DNA from: Frankiales bacterium
GTDB taxonomy: Bacteria > Actinomycetota > Actinomycetes > JAFAQI01
DNA length: 9,260 nt
Reading direction: 5' to 3'
NCBI GenBank assembly: GCA_019246495.1
Contig: JAFAQI010000278.1
Span: 1-9,260 of the forward strand
Position numbers and translations under genes: made by a program. Positions 1 to 7,573 of this stretch are shown here, one piece after another. The notes below the pieces were generated by a model. The model was not told where the DNA came from, made no database searches, and saw only the letters and a list, made by a program, of their open reading frames with translations. The number at the start of each line of letters is the position of its first letter. Within the stretch, counting starts at the first letter, position 1.

Positions 1-1
1 C

Positions 2-1903
2 GAAGTGGTCGAGACGCTCGACCGCGCGGGGCTGTTGCCCGCGATCGTCTTCGTGTTCAGCCGCGCGGGCTGCGATGGAGCGGTTCGGCAGTGCCTTCGG
101 GCGGGCCTGCGGCTAGCCGAACCCGACGAGCGCGCACGGATCCGGCAGGTGCTGGAGGAGCGCACCGCCGACCTGCCGAGCGACGACCTCGGCGTCCTCG
201 GTTACGGCGAGTTCTCCGACGCCTTGCAACGCGGTGTCGCCGCGCATCACGCAGGCATGCTGCCGGTGTTCAAGGAAGTCGTCGAGCAGGTGTTCAGCGA
301 AGGCCTCGTCAAGGCAGTGTTCGCAACCGAGACGCTCGCGCTCGGCATCAACATGCCGGCGCGCAGCGTCGTACTCGAGTCACTCGTCAAGTGGAACGGC
401 GAGGCACACGTCGACCTCACGCCGGGCGAGTACACCCAGCTCACCGGCCGCGCCGGTCGCCGCGGAATCGACATCGAAGGTCATGGCGTCGTGCTCTGGA
501 CGCCGGGTTTCGACCCGCGGCATCTCGCGGGCCTCGCATCGACGCGCACCTATCCACTGCGGTCGAGCTTCCGGCCGTCCTACAACATGGCCGTCAACCT
601 CGTCGGGACACTCGGCCGGGTGCGCGCGCGCGAGCTGCTCGAGTCGTCGTTCGCGCAGTTCCAGGCCGACCGGTCCGTCGTCGGGCTCACCCGGCAGCTG
701 CACCGCAACGAAGAAGCACTCGCCGGCTATCGCGAGTCCATGCACTGCCACCTCGGTGACTTCCCGGAGTACGCCGGGCTGCGCCGCGCACTGAAGGACC
801 GCGAAGCCAGCCTCGCCCGGGAGGGCGCGGCGCAGCGACGTGCGGCCGCTGCACAGTCGCTCGAGGAACTGCGACCGGGCGATGTCATCCGCGTGCCAGC
901 CGGCCGCCGCGCCGGCCTGGCGGTGGTGATCGATCCGCAGGGTGGCGCACCGTCCGGCGACCCTCGACCGGTCATCCTCACCGCGGACCGTCAGGTGAAG
1001 CGGTTGTCCGTCGTCGACTTCCCGACTCCGGTCGAAGCCGTGTCGCGCGTGCGGTTGCCGCGCAACTTCAACGCGCGATCACCTCAAGCGCGCCGCGACC
1101 TCGCGTCGTCGCTGCGCAACCTCGCCCTCGACGATGCCGGTCCGCGACGGTGCAGCCGGTCGGCCGCTGCTGACGACGGCGAGATCGCCCGCTTGCGAGC
1201 GGCGATCCGGCGACATCCCTGTCACGGCTGCGCCGAACGCGAAGACCATGCCCGCTGGGCGGAGCGGTTCGACCGGCTCAGCCGCGACACGGAAACACTG
1301 GCCGACCGCGTGCAGCAGCGGACCAACACGATTGCGCGAATGTTCGACCGCGTGTGCGCCGTACTCGAGCAGCTCGGTTATCTGCACGGCGACACGGTCA
1401 CCGACGCGGGCCGCACCCTCGCGCGCATCTATTCGGAGTGCGACCTCGTCGTCGCGGAGGCGTTGCGTCGCGGCGACTGGGACGACCTCGACCCCACCGA
1501 GCTGGCTGCGGTGTGCTCGACGCTCGTTTATGAGGCCCGTCGCGACGACGAATCGGCGCCCGCACTTCCGTCGGGGCGCGTGCGTGCAGCCGTCAGCGAT
1601 CTGACCGCGCTGTGGTCGCGGTTGCGCGCGACCGAACGCGATGCGGGCCTCGACTTCCTGCGCGAGCCGGACCTCGGCTTCGCTCGGACCGCGTGGTCAT
1701 GGGCGCGTGGTCAGTCGCTCGACGACGTGCTGCGGGAGAGCGACCAGGCACCCGGTGACTTCGTGCGCTGGGCGAAGCAGCTCGTCGACCTGCTCGACCA
1801 GGTGGCCGACGCTGCAGCGGAGGGCTCGCCGGTCCGCGCCACTGCCACGGCGGCGGTGCGCGCCGTCCGCCGCGGAGTCGTCGCCTACTCCGGTGTCGCC
1901 TGA
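2..1903 (+). CDS. helY: HelY-type DExH-box RNA/DNA helicase (Ski2/Mtr4-like), C-terminal part, 5' truncated by window edge
   Basis: ATP-dependent superfamily 2 helicase; family members unwind RNA or DNA, but the precise substrate of bacterial HelY is not clear. The reading frame is open to the left edge, so the Walker A and DExH motifs of RecA domain 1 lie outside the window. Counting from the GTG at base 5, one sees the start of RecA domain 2 (FVFSRAGC, about residues 16-23), the HHAGMLP element (about 81-87), motif V (ATETLALGINMPAR, from residue 107) and motif VI (QLTGRAGRRG, 145-154). These are diagnostic of the Ski2/Mtr4/HelY group. The rest contains a beta-rich insert, a HPCHGC cysteine pair and a DSHCT-like helical C-terminus. 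The GTG at base 5 is internal to domain 2 and is not the true start. Its 3' end overlaps the convergent exonuclease by 19 bp. The family is about 900 residues; about 630 are seen. Assignment to HelY rests on these motifs plus the neighbouring exonuclease and PepE-like genes. Confidence 0.93.
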   Translation, partial: EVVETLDRAGLLPAIVFVFSRAGCDGAVRQCLRAGLRLAEPDERARIRQVLEERTADLPSDDLGVLGYGEFSDALQRGVAAHHAGMLPVFKEVVEQVFSEGLVKAVFATETLALGINMPARSVVLESLVKWNGEAHVDLTPGEYTQLTGRAGRRGIDIEGHGVVLWTPGFDPRHLAGLASTRTYPLRSSFRPSYNMAVNLVGTLGRVRARELLESSFAQFQADRSVVGLTRQLHRNEEALAGYRESMHCHLGDFPEYAGLRRALKDREASLAREGAAQRRAAAAQSLEELRPGDVIRVPAGRRAGLAVVIDPQGGAPSGDPRPVILTADRQVKRLSVVDFPTPVEAVSRVRLPRNFNARSPQARRDLASSLRNLALDDAGPRRCSRSAAADDGEIARLRAAIRRHPCHGCAEREDHARWAERFDRLSRDTETLADRVQQRTNTIARMFDRVCAVLEQLGYLHGDTVTDAGRTLARIYSECDLVVAEALRRGDWDDLDPTELAAVCSTLVYEARRDDESAPALPSGRVRAAVSDLTALWSRLRATERDAGLDFLREPDLGFARTAWSWARGQSLDDVLRESDQAPGDFVRWAKQLVDLLDQVADAAAEGSPVRATATAAVRAVRRGVVAYSGVA

Positions 1904-2823
1904 ACCGACTGCACCGCCGCTAGCAGCCGGTTGAGCGAGGACTCGAGTGCCCATCGGTCGGACAGCTCGAGCAGCCGCTCGGGGTCGGCGGGCGTTGCGG
2001 GCAGCGCCTGGCTCACGTCCGGCAGGTCGACGTCACACACGACCCGTACGACGGGAGCCGCCGTGGTCACATAGTCGGCTGCGGCGAGGATCTTCGCCTT
2101 CGCGCCTGCCGGAAAGCCTGCGTCGTCGTCACCGCGCGCCGCCGCGAGGATGTCCTCGACGGCGCCGAACCGCGACACGAGTGCGGCCGCGGTCTTCTCA
2201 CCGACTCCGCTGACTCCCGGGAGCCCATCGCTCGGGTCGCCGCGCAACACCGCGAAGTCGGCGTAGAACCGGCCAGGGATGCCGTACTTCGCCGCGACCG
2301 CCGCCTCGTCCCACGCCTGTGCCTGGCCGACGCCTTTCGCGGTGTAGACGACACGCACCGGCTTGGCGTCGTCGACGAGCTGGAACAGATCCCGGTCGCC
2401 GGTCACGATGTCGACCGCGCAGTCCGCTCGTGTCGCCAATGTCCCGATCACGTCGTCCGCTTCATAGCCGTCGAGGCCGAGCCGGCACAGCCCGAAGGCG
2501 CGCAGCACGTCCTCGATGATCGGCACCTGCACAGCGAGACCGTCGGGTGTCTGGTCGCCGCCGTCCTTGCCGACGCGATGCGCCTTGTACGACGGCAGCG
2601 CCGCGACCCGCCATGCCGGTCGCCAGTCGTCGTCCATCGCTGCGACGACGCGCGTGGGTCGGCGATCCCGAACCAGCCGGGCGATGAAGTCGATCAGGCC
2701 GCGCACGGCGTTCACCGGAGTGCCGTCCGGCGCCGTGACCGACTCCGGGATGCCATAGAACGCCCGGAAATAGAGCGAAGGGGTGTCGAGCAGCAGCAGC
2801 CGTTCGTCCGTCGCCGAGGCCAT
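1885..2823 (-). CDS. 5'-3' exonuclease (Pol I N-terminal domain / FEN-like, Rv2090 type)
   Basis: Stand-alone homologue of the 5'-3' exonuclease domain of DNA polymerase I, expected to remove 5' flaps or RNA primers with divalent metal. The 312-residue protein has the full set of acidic metal-site residues: D13 in LLDTPS, D64-D66 (MDDDW), E121/D123/D124 in YEADDVIG, D143 and D145 in TGDRDLFQL, and D196/D199 in RGDPSDGLPG. A helix-3-turn-helix DNA-binding segment follows (GVSGVGEKTAAAL, 203-215). The SYKAHR motif (78-83), which contacts DNA in the family, is present. No polymerase domain follows, so this is the short actinobacterial form. The ATG at 2823 puts the family's first beta strand at residue 8, which fits; the upstream Shine-Dalgarno is weak (AAGAG). 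It converges on helY with a 19-bp tail overlap and is divergent from the lysyl oxidase-like gene. A general DNA repair/replication role is inferred from the family. Confidence 0.93.
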   Translation of the reverse strand: MASATDERLLLLDTPSLYFRAFYGIPESVTAPDGTPVNAVRGLIDFIARLVRDRRPTRVVAAMDDDWRPAWRVAALPSYKAHRVGKDGGDQTPDGLAVQVPIIEDVLRAFGLCRLGLDGYEADDVIGTLATRADCAVDIVTGDRDLFQLVDDAKPVRVVYTAKGVGQAQAWDEAAVAAKYGIPGRFYADFAVLRGDPSDGLPGVSGVGEKTAAALVSRFGAVEDILAAARGDDDAGFPAGAKAKILAAADYVTTAAPVVRVVCDVDLPDVSQALPATPADPERLLELSDRWALESSLNRLLAAVQSVQATPE

Positions 2824-2936
2824 GCGTCACTCTTGCATCCCGATCCGGCGATTCGCCGCACAACGCTCGCGTCGGCATGCAACCGTGTGGGGCTGCCGCG
2901 CGTCTGACTGGTGACGCGACTAGTCCGGGGGTTGTC
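2824..2936. promoter_or_regulatory. Divergent intergenic region between exonuclease and lysyl oxidase-like gene
   Basis: These 113 bp must hold the promoters of two divergent genes. Visible structure: an inverted repeat TTGCAT (2833-2838) / ATGCAA (2877-2882), enclosing a compact inverted repeat CGGCGA-T-TCGCCG at 2846-2858. No convincing -35/-10 pair is seen on either strand. A GGGGG run at 2927-2931 lies 5 nt before the ATG at 2937 and may serve as ribosome binding site. The regulatory role is inferred from position only. Confidence 0.4.
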
Positions 2937-4454
2937 ATGGCTGCCACGAGCCACCGAGCCGAATCCGCTACGCGCTGGACCCGAGCCCGGATCGGCCGCG
3001 TCGTCGCGGCTCCGTTGCTCGCCGCCGCCGTCGCCGTCGTGCCTGCCGCCGGAAGCCAGGCGCGCACACCGGTGCCGGGCCTGCGGTTCATCGTCGGCGC
3101 GCATCACATGACTGTTCAGCGATTCGCTGACGAGCCGGTGCTGTTCCTCGACGGCGGCGCATATCTCGCGAGCACCAACGGGACCTTCGAGCTCGACGCC
3201 GTCAGGTCGCACCACGGCATCAGCATCTGGCAGGTCAGCCGCTCCCACGGGACCACACACCGGCTGCGCCGGATCCTGCCCGACGGCCACGTCCACTTCG
3301 ACCGCGGGCTACCGAACTTCCTCGTCTTCACCCTGCGCGACAAGCAGGGACATGTGGTGAAGACGTCGATCCGGTCGTTCTGCCCGGTCGCGGACGTCTA
3401 CAGCGCCGCACGGGTCGGTCCGACCGGCCCCCCGAACCCGACATTCCCGTCCTACTGCGGTGACCAGCTGACGCGGGCCACGGTGTGGGGCATCAACGAC
3501 GGCTGGGCGGTGCCGATCTTCAGCCAGCTGCGCGTGTCGCAGCAGGACGCACCAGATGGCAGCTACACGCTGCAGATCGCGATCGCCAAGCACTACGCGC
3601 GGCAGCTGCATCTGACCAGCGCGCAGTCGCAGGCCACGTTCTCGCTCACGATCGTCACCGACTCCGGAGGTGGCTGCCCACCGAAGTGCGTGGGCGGAGC
3701 CGCGCGCCGTACCACGACGAGGTCCGGCGGGGTAGCGCCGCGTCCCACGGGGTCCGGCCGGGCCGAGGTGCCGCGCGACGGTCTTCCTGACCTGGCCGCC
3801 CTGCCCGCAGGCGCATTCATGGTGGAGCACAACAAGCCACGCGGCCGCGACTACCTCGACTTCGCCGCGACGATCTGGGACCGCGGGCCGGGCCCGCTCG
3901 ACGTCGAAGGCTTCCGGCACGGGCAGAAGCCGACGATGACCGCCCGCCAGTTCGTCTACCGCAACGGCCGGCAGGTGTCGGCCCCGGTGATCGGCACGTT
4001 CGAGTTCGACTCGCGACTCGGCCATCATCACTGGCATCTCGCGGACTTCGCCCGCTACGACCTGCTGTCGGCTTCCGGCAAGGAGCTCGTCCGGAGCCAC
4101 AAGCAGTCGTTCTGCCTCGCGCCCACCAACACGATCAACATGTTGCTGAAGAACGCCGAGTGGCAGCCGGACCGGATCGGGCTCGGGAGCTCGTGCCCGA
4201 GCGACCAGTCCATCTGGTTGCGCGAGTCGCTGCCGGTCGGCTGGGGCGACACCTACGACCAGACCGTCGCCGGGCAGTCGTTCAGCATCTCCGGGCTCGC
4301 GAACGGCATCTATCTCGTTCGCGTCATCACCAACCCGCGGCACCGGATCCTCGAGACGACCACGAAAAACAACGAGTCGCTCGTCAAGATCCAGCTGGGC
4401 GGCGTCCCCGGCGCGCGGACCGTGCAGTCGCTCGGACCCGTGCCGGTGCACTAG
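2937..4454 (+). CDS. Exported lysyl oxidase-like copper amine oxidase with two tandem LOX modules, the first degenerate
   Basis: Predicted secreted protein of 505 residues. The ATG at 2937 is preferred over the in-frame ATG at 2877 because it gives a normal signal peptide: basic n-region (RWTRARIGR), hydrophobic core (VVAAPLLAAAVAVV) and an SQA cleavage site near residue 42. GGGGG lies 5 nt upstream. The C-terminal module (about 285-500) matches lysyl oxidase: copper motif HxHxH (H363, H365, H367, in GHHHWH), then FARYDLL, SHKQSFCL with K389, and GWGDTYDQ with Y440. By alignment with vertebrate LOX, K389 and Y440 correspond to the Lys and Tyr that form the LTQ cofactor; Tyr is 7 residues before a Gln in both. 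The N-terminal module (about 50-240) shows the same landmarks (DGHVHF, RSFC, DGW, DGSYTL) without the catalytic residues. A Pro/Gly/Arg linker with a CPPKC motif (247-251) joins them. Expected reaction: oxidative deamination of primary amines or lysine side chains outside the cell. The substrate is unknown. It lies between the exonuclease and PepE-like genes, ending 19 nt before the latter. Confidence 0.85.
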   Translation: MAATSHRAESATRWTRARIGRVVAAPLLAAAVAVVPAAGSQARTPVPGLRFIVGAHHMTVQRFADEPVLFLDGGAYLASTNGTFELDAVRSHHGISIWQVSRSHGTTHRLRRILPDGHVHFDRGLPNFLVFTLRDKQGHVVKTSIRSFCPVADVYSAARVGPTGPPNPTFPSYCGDQLTRATVWGINDGWAVPIFSQLRVSQQDAPDGSYTLQIAIAKHYARQLHLTSAQSQATFSLTIVTDSGGGCPPKCVGGAARRTTTRSGGVAPRPTGSGRAEVPRDGLPDLAALPAGAFMVEHNKPRGRDYLDFAATIWDRGPGPLDVEGFRHGQKPTMTARQFVYRNGRQVSAPVIGTFEFDSRLGHHHWHLADFARYDLLSASGKELVRSHKQSFCLAPTNTINMLLKNAEWQPDRIGLGSSCPSDQSIWLRESLPVGWGDTYDQTVAGQSFSISGLANGIYLVRVITNPRHRILETTTKNNESLVKIQLGGVPGARTVQSLGPVPVH

Positions 4455-4461
4455 CAGCGTC

Positions 4462-4467
4462 TAACCT
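4462..4467 (+). promoter_or_regulatory. Leaderless-type -10 box (TAACCT) of the M24 peptidase gene
   Basis: A TANNNT hexamer ends 6 nt before the ATG at 4474, the geometry of actinobacterial leaderless promoters in which transcription starts at the first base of the start codon. There is no Shine-Dalgarno upstream of this ATG, which agrees. No -35 box is recognisable. The same geometry recurs at the Lrp gene (TATGGT at 8634-8639). The transcription start is inferred. Confidence 0.5.
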
Positions 4468-4473
4468 GAGCGG

Positions 4474-5631
4474 ATGCTCGCGTCGCCGTCCGCCGAGGTG
4501 CTCACCGACCGGTTACGCCGGGCAGTGAGCGCCGCGGCGGCGGCGGACGTCGACGCGCTGCTCGTCACTCCCGGCGCCGATCTGCGCTACCTGGTCGGGT
4601 ACGACGCGATACCGCTCGAGCGGCTGACCTGTCTGGTCGTGCCGGCAAGCGGCGAACCGGTCCTCGTCGTACCACGCCTGGAGGAGGCCGCCGCGGAGGC
4701 GAGCGGTGCCGGGGCGGTCGTGAAGGTGCAGACGCACGACGAGACCGACGATGCGTTCGCGGTGGTCGCCGGGCTGCTCGGAGACGCGCTCGGCGAGCGG
4801 ATCTCGCGGGTGGCCCTCGCGGACCGGATGTGGGCCGAGCAGGTCTTGCGGTTCCGTGAGGTGCTGCCCGCGGCAGAGCAGATCACCGCGGGGCGGGTCC
4901 TGCGCGCGTTGCGGTTGCGTAAGACACCCGACGAGGTTGCCGGCCTGCGCCAGGCCGGCCGCGCGATCGACGAGGTCCACCAGCGGATGGGGGAGTGGCT
5001 GCGGCCGGGCCGGCGGGAGCTCGACGTCGGCCGTGACATCGCGCAGGCGATCGCCGACGCGGGCCATCGCCGGGTCAACTTCGTGATCGTTGCGAGCGGT
5101 CCCAACGCAGCGAGCCCGCACCACGACCTGTCCGACCGCGTCATCGAAGCCGGCGACCCGGTCGTGGTCGACATCGGCGGCACGATGCCCGACGGCTATT
5201 GCTCGGACTGCACCCGGACCTACGTCGCCGGCGGCGAGCCCGACCCGGAGTTCACCCGCTACTACGCCGTCCTGCTCGAGGCGCAGCAACGCGCCTGCGA
5301 CGCCGTACGCCCGGGTGTCACCGCGGAGTCGGTCGACGCCGCTGCCCGCGACGTCATCACGGCCGCGGGCTACGGCCCCGCGTTCCTGCACCGCACCGGG
5401 CACGGCATCGGACTCGAGGAGCACGAGGAGCCGTGGATCGTCAGCGGCAACGACACCGTGCTCGAACCCGGGATGTGCTTCTCGATCGAGCCAGGCATCT
5501 ATCTCGCCGGCCGGCACGGCGCGCGGATCGAGGACATCGTCGCCGTGACCGATGACGGCGTCGAGCGGCTGGACACGATCGACCGCGAACTAGTCGTGCT
5601 TCACGCGCCGGGCGACCCGGTCCTGGGCTGA
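4474..5631 (+). CDS. pepE: M24 metallopeptidase, Xaa-Pro dipeptidase/aminopeptidase type (PepE-like)
   Basis: Cytosolic dinuclear-metal peptidase that cleaves before or after proline in short peptides. The 385-residue length is normal. An N-terminal creatinase-like domain (about 8-145) precedes the pita-bread catalytic domain (about 152-375). All five metal ligands are present: D233 (VVDIGG), D245 (CSDCTRT), H310 (RTGHGIG), E339 (FSIEPG) and E353 (ARIED). The accessory histidines H217 (SPHHD) and H317 (EEHEEP), which contact substrate in prolidase/APP enzymes, are also there. The ATG at 4474 is supported by the leaderless-type -10 box. The acyl-CoA dehydrogenase begins 8 nt after its stop, so the two are probably co-transcribed. 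The symbol is given by analogy with the gene near helY in mycobacteria; prolidase versus aminopeptidase P specificity cannot be told from the sequence. Confidence 0.92.
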   Translation: MLASPSAEVLTDRLRRAVSAAAAADVDALLVTPGADLRYLVGYDAIPLERLTCLVVPASGEPVLVVPRLEEAAAEASGAGAVVKVQTHDETDDAFAVVAGLLGDALGERISRVALADRMWAEQVLRFREVLPAAEQITAGRVLRALRLRKTPDEVAGLRQAGRAIDEVHQRMGEWLRPGRRELDVGRDIAQAIADAGHRRVNFVIVASGPNAASPHHDLSDRVIEAGDPVVVDIGGTMPDGYCSDCTRTYVAGGEPDPEFTRYYAVLLEAQQRACDAVRPGVTAESVDAAARDVITAAGYGPAFLHRTGHGIGLEEHEEPWIVSGNDTVLEPGMCFSIEPGIYLAGRHGARIEDIVAVTDDGVERLDTIDRELVVLHAPGDPVLG

Positions 5632-5639
5632 CGCGCGAC

Positions 5640-6785
5640 GTGCCCGTCGACCGCGAGCTGCCCACGGCAGAAGCCCGCGACCTGCTCGCTCTGGCCCGCG
5701 ACATCGCGGTCACCGAGCTCGCGCCCCGCGCCGCCGAGTTCGAGGAGCGGGGCGAGTTTCCGCGCGAGGTGTTCCGCACCCTCGGCCGCGCCGGTCTGTT
5801 AGGCCTCGCCTACGACGAGGACTACGGCGGGGGCGGGCAGCCCTACGAGGTCTACCTCCAGGTGCTCGAGGAGCTCGCGGCCGGCTGGGCTGCCGTAGCG
5901 CTCGGCGTCAGTGTGCACACCCTGACCTGCTATCCGGTCGCGGCGTTCGGCACCGACGAGCAGAAGCAGCGGTTCCTGCCGGACATGCTCGGCGGTGAGC
6001 TACTCGGCGCCTACTGCCTCTCCGAAGCTGCCGCCGGCTCGGATGCCGGGTCCCTTCAGGCGCGGGCGCGCCGCGACGGCGACAGCTTCGTCCTCGAGGG
6101 CACGAAGGCCTGGGTGACGCACGGGGGCGTCGCCGACTACTACGACATCTTCTGCCGTACGTCGGACGACGCGAAGCGAGGCATCTCGCTGCTGCTCGCC
6201 GACGCGGCGACGCCTGGCCTGCTGCCGCAGCCGCCCGAGCGGAAGATGGGCCTCCGCTCGTCGCCGACCGCTCAGGTCGTGCTGGACGGCGCCCGGGTGG
6301 ACGCCGATCGCCTCATCGGCGCGGAGGGCGACGGCCTGCGGATCGCGCTGTCCGCCCTCGACGGCGGCCGGCTCGGCATCAGCGCGGTGGCAGTCGGCGT
6401 AGCGCAGGCGGCGCTCGACGCTGCGACCGAGTTCGCCAAGCAACGCAAGCAGTTCGGCCAGCGGATCGCCGACTTCCAGGGGGTGTCCTTTCTGATCGCC
6501 GACATGGCGACGGGTGTGGAGGCCGCCCGCTCGCTCTACCTCGCCGCGGCGCGCCGCCGGGATGCCGGCAAGCCCTACGGCCCCCAGGCATCCATGGCGA
6601 AGCTATTCGCCACCGACACGGCGATGCGGGTCACGACCGACGCCGTACAGGTCTTCGGTGGCTACGGCTACACCCGGGACTTCCCGGTCGAGCGCTACAT
6701 GCGCGAGGTGAAGGTCATGCAGATCTTCGAGGGGACGAACCAGATCCAGCGGATGGTCATCGGACGGCACCTCACCCGCGACTGA
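5640..6785 (+). CDS. Acyl-CoA dehydrogenase, FAD-dependent
   Basis: Flavoenzyme catalysing alpha,beta-dehydrogenation of an acyl-CoA thioester, passing electrons to electron transfer flavoprotein. The 381-residue length is normal. N-terminal helical domain (about 10-120), central beta domain with the FAD/substrate motif YCLSEAAAGSDAGS (125-138) and KAWVTHG (156-162), and C-terminal helical domain with RKQFGQ, GGYGYTRDFPVERYMRE and IFEGTNQIQR. E364 in this last motif aligns with the catalytic base of short/medium/branched-chain enzymes. The acyl chain preference cannot be read. The GTG start at 5640 has no clear Shine-Dalgarno. It follows the peptidase stop by only 8 nt, consistent with one transcript. 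No ETF, thiolase or hydratase gene is nearby, so the pathway is not defined here. Confidence 0.93.
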   Translation: MPVDRELPTAEARDLLALARDIAVTELAPRAAEFEERGEFPREVFRTLGRAGLLGLAYDEDYGGGGQPYEVYLQVLEELAAGWAAVALGVSVHTLTCYPVAAFGTDEQKQRFLPDMLGGELLGAYCLSEAAAGSDAGSLQARARRDGDSFVLEGTKAWVTHGGVADYYDIFCRTSDDAKRGISLLLADAATPGLLPQPPERKMGLRSSPTAQVVLDGARVDADRLIGAEGDGLRIALSALDGGRLGISAVAVGVAQAALDAATEFAKQRKQFGQRIADFQGVSFLIADMATGVEAARSLYLAAARRRDAGKPYGPQASMAKLFATDTAMRVTTDAVQVFGGYGYTRDFPVERYMREVKVMQIFEGTNQIQRMVIGRHLTRD

Positions 6786-6824
6786 CCCGGGGAAGAAGTC
6801 GCAGGGATACGCCGCCGCCGGGGG

Positions 6825-6830
6825 GGAAGG
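6825..6830 (+). promoter_or_regulatory. Shine-Dalgarno GGAAGG for the GAF-ANTAR gene
   Basis: GGAAGG lies 8 nt before the GTG at 6839 and decides this start. It is the strongest ribosome binding site in the window and sits in the 53-nt gap after the acyl-CoA dehydrogenase, within a G-rich run. Confidence 0.7.
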
Positions 6831-6838
6831 GCGTCGGC

Positions 6839-7555
6839 GTGAGCCTGCCGGACGCTCCCTTCGTCGAGCTGCTGAACTTGTCCGCCGCCGTCCTGTCCGA
6901 GGACGACCTGCCGACCACGCTTGGCGAGCTGTGCCGGATCGCGACGCGTGCGGTGCCCTGTGCCGACGGCGCGTCGATCACGACGTTCCCCGAAGGCAAG
7001 CCCAGTGCGGTCGCGAGCGACGATTGGGCCAAGGGTTTCGACGAGATTCAGTACGAAGAGCACGAGGGACCCTGCCTGGACGCCTACCGGACCGGCAACG
7101 CGTTCCGGGTGCGCGACCTCGCGGCCGAGACGAGGTGGCCGTCCTACGTCCCGCGGGCGAGCGAACGCGGCGCCAGCAGCATGGTCTCGATCCCGCTCGC
7201 TGCCCAGGGCACCAACATCGGCGCGCTCAATCTCTACTCGAAGGCAACGGACGCGTTCGGCGCGGCGGAGATGTCGATCGCGGTCATCGTCGGGGCCCAC
7301 GTGGGTCTGGCCGTCCAGGTGGCCGCCGCGCTGTTCGGGCACCGCGACCTCGCCGTGCAGCTGGGGGAGGCGATGCGGTCCCGGGCGGCGATCGAGCAGG
7401 CGAAGGGCATCCTCATGGCCGGCCGGCGCTGCACGGCCGAGGAGGCGTTCGAGATCCTCGTCAACCTGTCCCAGACGACGAACCGCAAGCTCCGGGACGT
7501 TGCAGTCGCCTTGGTAGACGAGGCGAGCCGCGCGGACGGGGAGCGGCCGGCCTGA
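6839..7555 (+). CDS. GAF-ANTAR domain response regulator (putative RNA-binding antiterminator)
   Basis: Cytosolic regulator of 238 residues. The GAF sensory domain spans about 24-162, with the hallmarks of actinobacterial GAF-ANTAR proteins (QYEEHEGPCLDAYRTG at 71-86, RWPSYVPRA, SIPLAAQG, GALNLYSK). A short helix leads to the ANTAR domain (about 174-228), with the signature SRAAIEQAKGILM (181-193), EEAFEILVNLS and N-RKLRDVA. ANTAR domains bind paired RNA hairpins with hexanucleotide loops and promote antitermination; the GAF domain would bind a small ligand or mediate dimerisation, but the ligand is unknown. There is no phospho-acceptor receiver domain and no kinase gene beside it. It may belong to the preceding peptidase/dehydrogenase transcript or have its own promoter. 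It converges on the DUF1697 gene, with only 18 nt between stops and no good terminator hairpin in that gap. Confidence 0.93.
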   Translation: MSLPDAPFVELLNLSAAVLSEDDLPTTLGELCRIATRAVPCADGASITTFPEGKPSAVASDDWAKGFDEIQYEEHEGPCLDAYRTGNAFRVRDLAAETRWPSYVPRASERGASSMVSIPLAAQGTNIGALNLYSKATDAFGAAEMSIAVIVGAHVGLAVQVAAALFGHRDLAVQLGEAMRSRAAIEQAKGILMAGRRCTAEEAFEILVNLSQTTNRKLRDVAVALVDEASRADGERPA

Positions 7556-7573
7556 CCGACCCGGTCCGGGGGC

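Noticed and set aside
2877..2936. Upstream in-frame ATG at 2877 for the LOX-like protein
   Set aside because: It would add 20 residues before a normal signal peptide and lacks a ribosome binding site; the ATG at 2937 gives a canonical n-region and core.
3309..4451. Long open frame on the minus strand opposite the LOX-like gene
   Set aside because: Low-complexity Arg/Ala/Val-rich translation without recognisable motifs, a typical antisense artefact in high-GC DNA; the plus strand encodes clear LOX motifs.
4513..5517. Long open frame on the minus strand opposite the M24 peptidase
   Set aside because: Antisense shadow; the plus strand carries all five metal ligands of the M24 family.
7556..7573. 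Terminator between the convergent GAF-ANTAR and DUF1697 genes
   Set aside because: Only CCCGG-T-CCGGG is present, with a one-base spacer too tight to form a useful hairpin.
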